64,000 bases of DNA from Actinomadura opuntiae (GTDB taxonomy: Bacteria > Actinomycetota > Actinomycetes > Streptosporangiales > Streptosporangiaceae), in assembly GCF_030283205.1 (NCBI RefSeq), contig NZ_JASNWF010000002.1, positions 248,001-312,000 on the forward strand, written 5' to 3'. Shown in pieces: positions 26,126 through 35,082 of the stretch. The notes beneath the pieces were generated by a model. It saw nothing but the letters and a program-made list of their open reading frames with translations. It made no database searches and was not told the origin of the DNA. How positions within the stretch are numbered: the first letter of the stretch is position 1; every line of letters begins with the position of its first letter. A program made the translations under genes and the position numbers.

Positions 26126-26401
26126 GTCCGGTCTCCCTTCGAGTGCTGCTCAAGCCACCGCTGGGCACGCCGAACCGCACGAGCTGAAGCAGTCTCGATG
26201 CCACAAGCGCACCAAGGTCTTCGAGGGACGCTCCAACACCCTTGGTGGAGGCGTGCCGTTTCGGTGTCCGACAGCACAAGACACGAGATCTTGCTCTGGC
26301 TTGTCAGATCACAGTGTAAGCCGCCGTTTCAGGCGAGACCATGAGCGCTGAGTGAGCGGTTGACCGCAGTGCGACGCGGGATTTCCCTTTTCGGGGCTAC
26401 G

Positions 26402-27271
26402 CTAGAGAGCGGCGTCCATCTCGTTGGCGAGCTGGTTGAGCAGCACCGCAGTACCTTCTGGTCTGAGCGATATCTTGCGCAACTCCTCGAAGCGCTCCCT
26501 GTACGATGTGATCGCCTCTTGGAGATCGCGCGTCACTCGCATAAATCCAGGGCTTTCCAAATGCAGGACGTCGTCGTCTTCGGCGGCCGGGAATTCCAGA
26601 ATAGTAAAGGAGCCGCGTAGACCAGGGTAGACGCCGGCGCTGAACGGAACGACCTCGATGGTGATGTGCGGTCGGCTGGCCAGATCGACAAGGTGGCGCA
26701 ACTGGTTGCGCATGACCCGGGGGCCCCCGATCTGGCGCCGGACAGTGGCTTCGTCCAGGATAAAGAGCAGCAAGGGCGGATTCTCGCGTTCCAGAATCTC
26801 CTGGCGGCGCATTCGGACTTCCACGAGCGGTTCCACGTCCCCGGCCTGCTCTGGCGGGAGATCTCCACCGATGTACTCCTGTGCATACTCCTGGGTCTGC
26901 AGGAGGCCGGGGAGGATCAAGTTCTCGTACTGTCGAACAATACTGGCGGCCGATTCGTATCCGATCAGCTCGTAGTACTGCGGTGAAAGGATCTTCCGAT
27001 AACCGCTCCACCAGGCGCGCTCGCGGGCCGATCGGGCGAGCTCCACCAACTCGGCCACGCGGTCGTCGGCCACGCGGTAGAGGGCTAGCAGAGCCTTGAG
27101 GTCGGTAGTGGAGATGTTGACCGACCCTGACTCAATTCTGATCACTTTCGACAGAGACCAGTCAAGGTTCTCGGCGACCTGCTCCTGGGTGAGGCCGGCC
27201 TCGGCGCGCGACCTGCGCATTTCAGCGCGCAGGCGTCGCTGGCGCACCGTGGGACTGTTGGCCGCGGGCAC
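26402..27271 (-). CDS. XRE helix-turn-helix regulator with DUF5753 domain
   Basis: A 289-residue regulator. GTG 27271 is preferred because AAAGGGG lies 6 bases before it; a TTG at 27277 is too close. The XRE helix-turn-helix covers about residues 15-70 (MRRSRAEAGLTQEQVAENLDWSLSKVIRIESG). The DUF5753 domain follows (EAASIVRQYENLILPGLLQTQEYA ... VMRNQLRHLVDLASRPHITIEVVPFSAGVYPGLRGSFTILEF). Proteins of this type (WhiJ-like) often control development or secondary metabolism with DUF397 partners. The gene is less GC-biased than its flanks. Confidence 0.9.
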   Translation of the reverse strand: MPAANSPTVRQRRLRAEMRRSRAEAGLTQEQVAENLDWSLSKVIRIESGSVNISTTDLKALLALYRVADDRVAELVELARSARERAWWSGYRKILSPQYYELIGYESAASIVRQYENLILPGLLQTQEYAQEYIGGDLPPEQAGDVEPLVEVRMRRQEILERENPPLLLFILDEATVRRQIGGPRVMRNQLRHLVDLASRPHITIEVVPFSAGVYPGLRGSFTILEFPAAEDDDVLHLESPGFMRVTRDLQEAITSYRERFEELRKISLRPEGTAVLLNQLANEMDAAL

Positions 27272-27439
27272 CGGCAACCCCTTTGATCGCGGTCAGAGCG
27301 GGGCGGCAACTTGACATCCGGCCATGCGCCAGCCCGCAGATTGCAACGTGGCTTTCAGCCTACCTCAGACCCCGAGACGCAGCGTCTGTTTCCCGTGGCA
27401 GGAGCAGGTCAATGTTTCTCAATGGGACCGGCAGAAAAG

Positions 27440-28756
27440 TCACGTCTCCGCACTGGCCGTCGTGGGCGGGACATATGGGACGCCCGAGTTGCCGGCGAGC
27501 TTGGCCAGGGGGTTGGCGTGGCCGTGGACGCCGTGCTCGTAGGCCGTCTCGGCGTGCAGGGCGAGGTCGACGCCGTTGGTCTCCTCCTCGGCGGACACGC
27601 GGAAGCCCATCAGCTTGTCGATCAGCTTGCCGACCGCGAACGTGACGGTGAAGGCGAACAGGCCGACGACCGGGACGGCGACGGCCTGCTTGCCGAGCTG
27701 GACGGCGCCGCCGCCGGTGAGCAGTCCGGACGCGCCGCCTGTCATCGAGCGGACGGCGAGCAGTCCGATGAGCAGTGTGCCGATGATGCCGCCGACCAGG
27801 TGGACGCCGACGACGTCGAGGGAGTCGTCGTAGCCGAGCTTGTGCTTCCAGCCGACCGCGTAGGAGCAGACGACGCCCGCGACGAGTCCGACGGCGAGCG
27901 CGCCGAGGACGTTGACCGACCCGCAGGACGGGGTGATCGCGACGAGCCCGGCGACCACGCCGGACGCGGCGCCGAACGTGGTGGGCCGGCCGTCGCGGCG
28001 CTGCTCGACCAGCAGCCAGCCGAGCAGGCCGGTGCAGCCGGCGGCGAGGGTGTTGAGGAAGACGGCGGCGGCGGTCCCGTTCGCGGCGAGCGCGGAGCCG
28101 GCGTTGAAGCCGAACCAGCCGAACCACAGCAGCCCGACGCCGAGCAGCACCATCGGCAGGTTGTGCGGCCGCATCGCCTCCTTGCGGAACCCGATGCGGG
28201 GGCCGAGGACGAGCGCCATCGCCAGGCCGGACGCGCCTGAGGCGATCTCGACGACGAGGCCGCCCGCGTAGTCCAGCGCGCCGAGGTCGGCGATCCAGCC
28301 GCCGCCCCACACCCAGTGCGCGATCGGCGCGTAGACGACCAGCGCCCACACCGGGACGAACACCATCCAGGCCGAGAACTTGGCGCGGTCGGCGATGGCG
28401 CCGCTGATGAGCGCGGTGGTGAGGATCGCGAAGGTCAGCTGGAAGGTGACGAACAGCAGCGCCGGGACGTGACCATGGGGTGTCGCCGGGGTGATGCCCT
28501 TGAGACCCGCGTGCTGCAGTCCGCCGAGCAGGCCGAGCCCGCCGAGGTCGGGGCCGAACGCGAGGCTGTAGCCGGCGGCGAGCCAGGCGACGGTGACCAG
28601 CGCGACCGAGACCAGGCTCATCATGATCATGTTGAGCGTGCTCTTGGCGCGCACCATCCCGCCGTAGAACAGCGCGAGTCCCGGCGTCATCAGCAGGACG
28701 AGCGCGGTGCTGGCGAGCAGCCACGCGGTGTCGCCCGCGTCGATTCCCTTGGGCAC
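27440..28756 (-). CDS. amt: Ammonium transporter
   Basis: A 438-residue, 11-helix Amt/Rh channel starting at GTG 28756 after GGGGGAG. Signatures are WLLASTALVLLMTPGLALFYGG, the twin histidines in IAHWVWGGG and VGVHLVGGIIGT, and DYAGGLVVEIASGASGLA. It conducts ammonium into the cytoplasm. The usual neighbour glnB is not next to it here. A GlnR-box-like element 54 bases upstream suggests induction by nitrogen limitation. The C-terminal tail contains AYEHGVHGHANP. Confidence 0.96.
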   Translation of the reverse strand: MPKGIDAGDTAWLLASTALVLLMTPGLALFYGGMVRAKSTLNMIMMSLVSVALVTVAWLAAGYSLAFGPDLGGLGLLGGLQHAGLKGITPATPHGHVPALLFVTFQLTFAILTTALISGAIADRAKFSAWMVFVPVWALVVYAPIAHWVWGGGWIADLGALDYAGGLVVEIASGASGLAMALVLGPRIGFRKEAMRPHNLPMVLLGVGLLWFGWFGFNAGSALAANGTAAAVFLNTLAAGCTGLLGWLLVEQRRDGRPTTFGAASGVVAGLVAITPSCGSVNVLGALAVGLVAGVVCSYAVGWKHKLGYDDSLDVVGVHLVGGIIGTLLIGLLAVRSMTGGASGLLTGGGAVQLGKQAVAVPVVGLFAFTVTFAVGKLIDKLMGFRVSAEEETNGVDLALHAETAYEHGVHGHANPLAKLAGNSGVPYVPPTTASAET

Positions 28757-28809
28757 GGCGTCTCCCCCTTCGCGGGTCCGGTGTCCGGCATCGAGAATCA
28801 CCCGTGTCC

Positions 28810-28847
28810 GTTTCATGTCTTATGCCGCTTTGTTTCGGCTGTGTTTC
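28810..28847 (-). promoter_or_regulatory. GlnR-box-like element upstream of amt
   Basis: Read on the minus strand: GAAAC, 6 bases, GAAAC, 6 bases, GCATA, 6 bases, GAAAC. This is the 5-6-5-6-5-6-5 layout of the actinomycete GlnR box (gTnAC-n6-GaAAC twice). Both b-half-sites are perfect and the a-half-sites are weaker. The element ends 53 bases before the amt start. Confidence 0.6.
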
Positions 28848-28991
28848 ATGTTGCCGTTGCGTTGCCTTCTGCTCACCGCTCACTCTTCGCGTCTCGACAG
28901 TTACGCATTCCGGTGTTCTCATGAGATCGGACCCGCCATGGATGCGTTCCGGCGAAGCGCCCGCACGTGGTGGGTGGCTTCGGGAGGCCTG

Positions 28992-30356
28992 ATGGTCGAG
29001 GGAGTCGGACGAGCGGAACGAACCGAACCGAACGGTCCACGGGGGCACCGGAGGACCAGGCCGGCAGAGCGGAAGAGGGCGGCACTGCGCGCGGGGGTCG
29101 CGCTGGCACTGGCGGGGAGCGGCCTGGCGGCCTGCGGAGGCGGCGGGACCCCCACCCTGAACTGGTACATCAACCCCGACAACGGCGGACAGGTCAAGCT
29201 CGCCGAGGCCTGCTCCAAGGCGTCCGGCGGCGAGTACCGGATCAAGACCTCGCTGATGCCGGACGACGCCACGCAGCAGCGCGAGCAGCTCGTCCGGCGC
29301 CTGGCCGCCAAGGACGACGGGCTCGACCTGATGAGCCTCGACCCGGTGTTCGTCGCGGAGGCCGCCAACGCCGGGTTCCTGCGCGCGTTCCCGGCCGGGC
29401 AGGCGGCGCAGTTCACGCAGGGGGTGTTCCCGGCGGCGGTGCAGAGCTCCACCTGGGACGGGAAGCTGTACGCCGCGCCGTTCTGGGCGAACACGCAGCT
29501 GCTCTGGTACCGCAAGTCGGTGGTGAAGAAGGCCGGCGTCGATCCGAACGCGCCCGACTTCACCTGGGACAAGATGATCGACGCGGCGCTGCGCACCGGC
29601 AGCACGGTCGGCGTGCAGGCCAACAAGTACGAGGGCTACATGGTGTGGATCAACGCCCTCGTCGCGTCCGCCGGCGGCCGCATCGTCAGCGAGGCCGGCA
29701 AGGGCGACGACGCGAAGATCGAGATCGACTCGCCGGCCGGGCGCGCCGCGGCGACCGTCGTCCACCGGCTGGCGACGTCGCGGGCGGCGAGCCCGACGCT
29801 GTCCACCGACATCGAGGAGCAGGCCCGCGCCCTGTTCAACGGGGCGCGCGGCGGGTTCATGGTCAACTGGCCCTACATCTGGGCCGCCGACGCCAGCGAC
29901 GCCAAGGCGGGCGTGATCGGCAGGACGGTCCCGTCCGACATCGGCTGGGCGAGGTACCCGAAGATCGCGCCGGGCCAGGACAGCAAGCCCCCGTTCGGCG
30001 GCATCGAGGTCGCGATCGGCGCGTACGGCAAGTACAAGGGCACCTTCGCGGTGGACGCGGTCACCTGCATCACCTCCACCGAGCACCAGAAGGAGTACAT
30101 GCTCGGCGAGGGCAACCCGGCGGCGCGTCCCGCGGTCTACGACGACCCGGAGATCCAGAAGCAGTTCCCGATGGCGGGGCTGATCCGCGACTCGATCAAC
30201 GCGGCGGTGCCGCGCCCGATCACGCCGTACTACACCGACGTGTCCGGCGCGATCCAGAGCCGCTGGCACCCGCCGGCGTCGGTGAACCCGAACTCGACGC
30301 CGCGCGAGTCCGCGAAGTTCGTCCACCAGGTCCTGCGCGACCAGCGCCTGCTCTGA
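28992..30356 (+). CDS. lpqY: Trehalose-type ABC transporter substrate-binding lipoprotein (LpqY-like)
   Basis: A 454-residue lipoprotein starting at ATG 28992 with GGGAGG 6 bases upstream. A long basic head leads to the lipobox GLAACGG near residue 40. The mature part is a type 1 extracellular solute-binding protein. Segments LYAAPFWANTQLLWYRKS, VGVQANKYEGYMVWINALVASAGG, GFMVNWPYIWA and ARPAVYDDPEIQKQFPMAGLIRDS resemble mycobacterial LpqY as I remember it, and the gene order LpqY-SugA-SugB-SugC is the same. Trehalose uptake or recycling is therefore the best guess; another alpha-glucoside is possible. Confidence 0.85.
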   Translation: MVEGVGRAERTEPNGPRGHRRTRPAERKRAALRAGVALALAGSGLAACGGGGTPTLNWYINPDNGGQVKLAEACSKASGGEYRIKTSLMPDDATQQREQLVRRLAAKDDGLDLMSLDPVFVAEAANAGFLRAFPAGQAAQFTQGVFPAAVQSSTWDGKLYAAPFWANTQLLWYRKSVVKKAGVDPNAPDFTWDKMIDAALRTGSTVGVQANKYEGYMVWINALVASAGGRIVSEAGKGDDAKIEIDSPAGRAAATVVHRLATSRAASPTLSTDIEEQARALFNGARGGFMVNWPYIWAADASDAKAGVIGRTVPSDIGWARYPKIAPGQDSKPPFGGIEVAIGAYGKYKGTFAVDAVTCITSTEHQKEYMLGEGNPAARPAVYDDPEIQKQFPMAGLIRDSINAAVPRPITPYYTDVSGAIQSRWHPPASVNPNSTPRESAKFVHQVLRDQRLL

Positions 30357-30367
30357 AGGGACCGACG

Positions 30368-31321
30368 ATGACCGCAGTGCAAACCGCCCCGGCGGCCGGC
30401 AGGTCCGCGGCCGGGCGGGCGGAGATCTCCGACCGCGGCCGCGCCGAACGCCGGCTCGGCCTGCTGCTGTCCGCCCCGGCCGTGATCGTCATGCTGGTGG
30501 TGACCGCGTACCCGCTGGTCAACGCGGTGTACCTGTCGCTGTTCAGCTACCGGATCACCGCGCCGGAGGACCGCCGCTTCGTCGGCCTCGCCAACTACGG
30601 GACGGCGCTGTCCGACCCGCTGTTCTGGCAGGACGTCCTCACCACGTTCGTCATCACGTTCGTCACCGTCGCCGTGGAGCTGGTCATCGGCTTCGCGCTC
30701 GCGATGGTGATGCACCGGGCGATCTTCGCGCGGCGCACCGTCCGGACCGCGATCCTGCTGCCGTACGGGATCGTCACGGTGATCTCGGCGTTCGCCTGGA
30801 AGTACGCCTTCGACCTGCAGTCGGGGTTCGTGAACTCCTGGTTCGGGCTCGGCGACTACGCCTGGTTCTCCGGCCGCTGGTCGTCGATGTTCGTGATCAT
30901 CCTGTCGGAGATCTGGAAGACGACCCCGTTCGTGTCGCTGCTGCTGCTCGCCGGCCTGGCGCAGGTGCCGGGCGACCTCGGCGAGGCGGCGACGGTGGAC
31001 GGCGCCACGGCGTGGCAGCGGCTGCGCCGGGTGACGATCCCCAACATGAAGGCCGCGATCCTGGTCGCGGTGCTGTTCCGCTCGCTGGACGCGTGGCGGA
31101 TCTTCGACAACGTCTTCGTCATGACCTCCGGCCAGCAGAAGACCGAGACGCTGTCGTTCCTCACCTACCGGCAGACGATCACCCGGACCGCGATCGGGCT
31201 CGGCGACGCGGTCGGGGTGCTGCTGTTCCTGTCGGTGGTCCTCATCGCGGTCGTGTTCATCAAGGGGTTCCGGGTCGATCTGGCGCAGGCGCGCGGCGAG
31301 CGCGGGGGAGGCGGCAAGTGA
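30368..31321 (+). CDS. sugA: Sugar ABC transporter permease (SugA-like)
   Basis: A 317-residue inner-membrane subunit with six helices, starting at ATG 30368 after GAAGGGA, 11 bases past the binding-protein stop. The EAA loop that contacts the ATPase is EAATVDGATAWQRLRRVTIP. The N-terminal helix follows a 25-residue Ala-rich tail. Its stop overlaps the next start by one base, so the two permeases are coupled and presumably form the heterodimeric channel. Confidence 0.9.
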   Translation: MTAVQTAPAAGRSAAGRAEISDRGRAERRLGLLLSAPAVIVMLVVTAYPLVNAVYLSLFSYRITAPEDRRFVGLANYGTALSDPLFWQDVLTTFVITFVTVAVELVIGFALAMVMHRAIFARRTVRTAILLPYGIVTVISAFAWKYAFDLQSGFVNSWFGLGDYAWFSGRWSSMFVIILSEIWKTTPFVSLLLLAGLAQVPGDLGEAATVDGATAWQRLRRVTIPNMKAAILVAVLFRSLDAWRIFDNVFVMTSGQQKTETLSFLTYRQTITRTAIGLGDAVGVLLFLSVVLIAVVFIKGFRVDLAQARGERGGGGK

Positions 31322-32151
31322 TGGAGACCGCCCGTTCGAAATGGCTGTGGGCCGTCGCGTCCCTGCTGATCCTGGTCTGGACGGTGTTCCCGATCCTGTG
31401 GATCGTGATGCTGTCGTTCAAGCAGCCCGGCGAGATCGGCAACCAGAAGGGCTTCCTGCCGCACCACTGGACCTGGGACAACTACCGGACGGTCTTCAAG
31501 ACCGACCTGTTCACCTCCGCGCTGGTCAACTCGATCGGCATCTCGGTGATCGCCACCGTGATCGGCGTGGTGTTCGCCACGCTCGTCGCGTACGCGATCG
31601 CCCGGCTGGAGTTCCCCGGCAAGAAGGCGATCCTGTCGTTCGCGCTGGCCATCGCCATGTTCCCGGTCGTGTCGCTGGTCGGGCCGCTGTTCGACCTGTG
31701 GCGCGACGTCGGCCTGTACGACACCTGGCCCGGCCTGATCATCCCCTACATCTCGTTCGCGCTGCCGCTGGCGATCTGGACGCTGTCGGCGTTCTTCCGC
31801 GAGATCCCGTGGGAGATGGAGCAGGCCGCGCAGGTGGACGGCGCGACGACCTGGCAGGCGTTCCGCAAGGTGATCGTCCCGCTGGCCGCGCCCGGCGTGT
31901 TCACCGCCGCGATCCTCACGTTCTTCTTCTGCTGGAACGACTTCGTGTTCGGGATCTCGCTGACCTCGTCGGACCGCGCCCGGGTCGTCCCGGCCGCGCT
32001 GGCGTTCTTCACCGGCGCGTCGGAGTTCCAGCAGCCGACGACGGCCATCTGCGCGGCGGCGGTCGTGGTGACCGTCCCGATCGTCGTCATCGTCCTGGCG
32101 TTCCAGCGCCGCATCGTGGCCGGGCTGACGTCCGGCGCAGTCAAGGGCTGA
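31321..32151 (+). CDS. sugB: Sugar ABC transporter permease (SugB-like)
   Basis: A 276-residue six-helix permease whose ATG shares its A with the preceding TGA. The EAA loop is MEQAAQVDGATTWQAFRKVIVP. Family features include WTVFPILWIVMLSFKQPGEI at the first helix and FFFCWNDFVFGISLTSS near the end. It pairs with the upstream permease; the ATPase gene follows after 20 bases. Confidence 0.92.
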   Translation: METARSKWLWAVASLLILVWTVFPILWIVMLSFKQPGEIGNQKGFLPHHWTWDNYRTVFKTDLFTSALVNSIGISVIATVIGVVFATLVAYAIARLEFPGKKAILSFALAIAMFPVVSLVGPLFDLWRDVGLYDTWPGLIIPYISFALPLAIWTLSAFFREIPWEMEQAAQVDGATTWQAFRKVIVPLAAPGVFTAAILTFFFCWNDFVFGISLTSSDRARVVPAALAFFTGASEFQQPTTAICAAAVVVTVPIVVIVLAFQRRIVAGLTSGAVKG

Positions 32152-32171
32152 GGGCCCGAGGGGGTTGAAGC

Positions 32172-33467
32172 ATGGCCGCCATCACCATGAAGAACATCGT
32201 CAAGCGGTACGGCGACGGGTTCCCGGCCGTGAACGAGGTGTCCCTGGACGTGCGGGACGGCGAGTTCATGATCCTGGTCGGGCCGTCCGGCTGCGGCAAG
32301 TCCACCCTGCTGCGGATGATCGTCGGGCTCGAGGACATCACCGCCGGGGAGATGCGGATCGGCGAGGAGGTCGTCAACAAGATCGCGCCGCGGCAGCGGA
32401 ACCTGTCGATGGTGTTCCAGAACTACGCGCTCTACCCGCACCTCACGGTGTACGAGAACATCGCGTTCCCGCTCCGGCTGGCGAAGGTGTCCGGCGACGA
32501 GGTCGACCGGCGCGTCCGCGAGACGGCCGAGCTGCTGGAGCTGACCGAGCACCTGCAGCGCAAGCCCGCCAACCTGTCGGGCGGGCAGCGGCAGCGCGTC
32601 GCGATGGGCCGCGCGATCATCCGGCAGGCGAACGCGTTCCTGTTCGACGAGCCGCTGTCGAACCTGGACGCCAAGCTGCGCGGCCAGATGCGCACCGAGA
32701 TCTCCCGGCTCCAGCGCCGGCTCGGCGTCACGACCGTGTACGTCACGCACGACCAGACGGAGGCGATGACGCTCGGCGACCGCGTCGCGGTGCTGCGCAA
32801 GGGCGTCCTGCAGCAGGTCGGCAGCCCGCGCGAGCTGTACGAGGAGCCGGTCAACCTGTTCGTCGCCGGGTTCATCGGCTCGCCGTCGATGAACTTCCTG
32901 CCCGCGTCCGTCGACGGCACGTCCCTCGACACCCCGCTCGGCCGCTTCGAGGCCGGCGACGCCCGCAAGGCCGCCGCGATCGGCGACCGCGAGGTCGTGC
33001 TGGTCGGGATCCGGCCCGAGCACTTCGAGGACGCGGCGCTGGTCGGCCCGGACAAGAGGGCGCGCGGCAGCGTGGTGCGGGCGCGCGTCGACGTGACCGA
33101 GTGGCTCGGCAACGAGCTGTACGCCTACGTCCCCTACGAGGCCCCGGCCGACCTCACCGCGCAGCTGCGCGACCTGTCCCGCGAGCTGGACAGCGACCAG
33201 CTGCGCACCCAGGCCGTCGTGGCGCTGGACGCGGCGAGCCAGATCACGGCGGGCGACGAGGCGGAGCTGTGGATCGACACCGCGAAGATCCACCTGTTCG
33301 ACCCGGCGACCGGCGAGAACCTCACCCGCGACGAGGAGCGGGTCGCCGAGCTGGCCCGCGTCGCCGAGCGCGCCGGCGACGCGCAGCGCCGCGCGCAGCG
33401 GCCGGGCGAGGGCGCGGGCGCCGCGGCGGACCCGGCGGGAGGTGAGGACGCGCCGGTCACCACGTGA
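32172..33467 (+). CDS. sugC: Sugar ABC transporter ATP-binding protein (SugC/MsiK family)
   Basis: A 431-residue ATPase that energises the importer. Walker A GPSGCGKST (37-45), Q-loop FQNYALYPH, signature LSGGQ (135-139), Walker B FLFDEP (156-161) and the switch His193 (VTHDQ) are intact. The regulatory TOBE/OB domain follows (GIRPEHFEDA). The last 40 or so residues are an Ala/Arg/Gly-rich tail beyond the usual family end. It closes a four-gene operon that ends at a large GC palindrome. Confidence 0.93.
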   Translation: MAAITMKNIVKRYGDGFPAVNEVSLDVRDGEFMILVGPSGCGKSTLLRMIVGLEDITAGEMRIGEEVVNKIAPRQRNLSMVFQNYALYPHLTVYENIAFPLRLAKVSGDEVDRRVRETAELLELTEHLQRKPANLSGGQRQRVAMGRAIIRQANAFLFDEPLSNLDAKLRGQMRTEISRLQRRLGVTTVYVTHDQTEAMTLGDRVAVLRKGVLQQVGSPRELYEEPVNLFVAGFIGSPSMNFLPASVDGTSLDTPLGRFEAGDARKAAAIGDREVVLVGIRPEHFEDAALVGPDKRARGSVVRARVDVTEWLGNELYAYVPYEAPADLTAQLRDLSRELDSDQLRTQAVVALDAASQITAGDEAELWIDTAKIHLFDPATGENLTRDEERVAELARVAERAGDAQRRAQRPGEGAGAAADPAGGEDAPVTT

Positions 33468-33482
33468 TCGGTCGCGGGACGT

Positions 33483-33508
33483 CCGGGGCCCGGCCGGCCG
33501 GGCCCCGG
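33483..33508 (+). terminator. Terminator after the sugar importer operon
   Basis: A perfect 26-base GC palindrome centred on GGCC/GGCC, with arms CCGGGGCCC and GGGCCCCGG, begins 16 bases after the ATPase stop and ends 16 bases before the next ATG. Confidence 0.7.
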
Positions 33509-33524
33509 CGCCTATGCTGGCGCG

Positions 33525-34283
33525 ATGCCGCCCGTTTCCGCGCCGGTCGAACCGGTCACGCCGGATCCGCCGGGCTCGATCGACCGCCCGCTGCTCACCC
33601 AGTCGTGGCTGGACGTGGCGATGGTGCACTGGGCCGTCGACCCGGGCGACGTGGCGGAGCTGCTTCCGGCGGGCGTCCGCCCGGACACCTTCGACGGGGT
33701 CGCCTACGTGGGCCTGTTCGCGTTCCGGATGCACCGCGTCGGCTGGCTCCGGCTGCCGGGCGTCCCCTATCTTGGCGATTTCCCGGAGACGAACGTCCGC
33801 CTTTATTCGGTGGACGGTCACGGTAGGCGCGGCGTCGTCTTCCGCTCCATGGACGCCTCGCGCCTGGTCCCCGTCCTCATGGGCAGGGCCGGTTTCGGGC
33901 TGCCCTACCTGTGGTCGCGGATGTCGGTCCGGCGAAGCCGCGACATCGTCGCCTACACGGGTTCGAGGCGCTGGCCCGGTCCTCGCGGCGCGCGTTACCG
34001 GATGGTGGTGCGCACGCTGGAACGGATCGAGGAACCGACCGCCCTGGAGCACTTCCTGACCGCGCGGTGGGGGCTGCACAACGTCTTTCTGGGGCGGTCG
34101 ATGTACCTGCGGAACACGCATCCGCGCTGGCCGCTGCACCGCGCCGAACTGCTCGAATGCGAGCAGAACCTGGTGGCCGCCGCCGGGCTGCCCGGGCCGC
34201 TGGGCGACCCGGTGAGCGTGCTGCACTCGGCCGGCGTCCCGGTCCGCTTCGGCGTGCCGTCCGGACCGGTGCGCGTCTCGTAG
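33525..34283 (+). CDS. DUF2071 (YqjF-like) family protein
   Basis: A 252-residue soluble protein starting at ATG 33525. It follows the DUF2071 pattern: RPLLTQSWLDVAMVHWAVDPGDVAELLPAGVRPDTFDGVAYVGLFAFRM at the start, FPETNVRLYSVDGHGRRGVVFRSMDASRL in the middle, and the C-terminal FLTARWGLHN. Its fold is acetoacetate-decarboxylase-like, but the catalytic role is unknown. It converges on a membrane protein gene with 10 bases between stops. Confidence 0.88.
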   Translation: MPPVSAPVEPVTPDPPGSIDRPLLTQSWLDVAMVHWAVDPGDVAELLPAGVRPDTFDGVAYVGLFAFRMHRVGWLRLPGVPYLGDFPETNVRLYSVDGHGRRGVVFRSMDASRLVPVLMGRAGFGLPYLWSRMSVRRSRDIVAYTGSRRWPGPRGARYRMVVRTLERIEEPTALEHFLTARWGLHNVFLGRSMYLRNTHPRWPLHRAELLECEQNLVAAAGLPGPLGDPVSVLHSAGVPVRFGVPSGPVRVS

Positions 34284-34293
34284 GACGAGCCGG

Positions 34294-35082
34294 TCAGGCG
34301 CCCGGGATCTCGATGCGGACGCCCCGGCTCTCGCCGGTGGCGTGCAGTTCGAGCGCGCGCGCCGCGAACCCGGTCGGGACGTCGAAGAGCAGGTACGTGG
34401 CGAAGGACGATCCGGCGGGCATCGTCCGGGACGCCGACCTCGTGTACGTCTTCTTCCTGGACCTCCGGACGACGAACGAGCCGGGATGCGCGCCGCCGTC
34501 GCCGTGCAGGCGCTGCGCCGCCGCGTCCAGGCGGAGCGTGGTGGATCCGGTGTTGGCGGCGGTCAGCCGGACGCGGCAGAGGGCACCGTGCGCGCTGATC
34601 CCCTTGATCCTGACGCCGCAGCGGGGGCCGGACGCGGTGAAGGACAGGTCGCCGTCCCGGACGGGAGTGCCGAGGACGCCCCGCACGGGCGCGGTGGCGT
34701 GCCGCTGGTACAGGTAACCGCCGCCCGCCGCCCCGGCGACCAGCAGCAGCACGAGCGCGGTGAGGAGCCGGCGCGGGCCGGTGGCGCGGCCGCCCGCGAG
34801 CCGGATGTCGCGGATCGCGAGCCAGCCGATCTGCAGGGTGACGGCGAGGTCGGCGACCGCGACGAGCGGCAGCAGCCATCCGGCGGCGCCCCGCCGGTAG
34901 CTGTTCAGGATGAGCAGGACGGCGAACGCGGCGATCGCCTGCACGCCGAGGACGGCGCCGAACGCCTGGAACACCCGGCGCACGGCCCGCACCGGTTCGC
35001 CCCGTCCCGGCGGCCGGGGGTCGGCGGACGGCCAGTCGACGGGGCCGGGCGGGTCCGGGCGGGTGGTCTGCGGGTCGGACAC
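34294..35082 (-). CDS. Membrane protein with DUF4352-like extracellular domain
   Basis: A 262-residue protein. GTG 35082 is chosen (VSDPQTTRPDPPGP), with 35088 as an alternative; no clear ribosome binding site. A Pro-rich head is followed by three hydrophobic segments (about 33-53, 62-82 and 95-115). An extracytoplasmic Ig-like domain then has CGVRIKGISAHGALCRVRLTAANTGSTTLRLDAAAQRL and PAGSSFATYLLFDVP, matching the telokin-like DUF4352 layout. Two cysteines may pair. Its function is unknown. It diverges from the deacetylase gene. Confidence 0.65.
   Translation of the reverse strand: MSDPQTTRPDPPGPVDWPSADPRPPGRGEPVRAVRRVFQAFGAVLGVQAIAAFAVLLILNSYRRGAAGWLLPLVAVADLAVTLQIGWLAIRDIRLAGGRATGPRRLLTALVLLLVAGAAGGGYLYQRHATAPVRGVLGTPVRDGDLSFTASGPRCGVRIKGISAHGALCRVRLTAANTGSTTLRLDAAAQRLHGDGGAHPGSFVVRRSRKKTYTRSASRTMPAGSSFATYLLFDVPTGFAARALELHATGESRGVRIEIPGA

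Noticed and set aside
25837..26401. Several small minus-strand frames between the XRE and DUF397 genes
   Set aside because: Only the DUF397 frame has a recognisable domain and ribosome binding site; the others have random-looking composition.
27360..30326. A 988-codon open frame on the minus strand
   Set aside because: It is the shadow of amt and lpqY in another frame. High GC keeps antisense frames open; the product is Arg/Gly/Pro-rich without domains.
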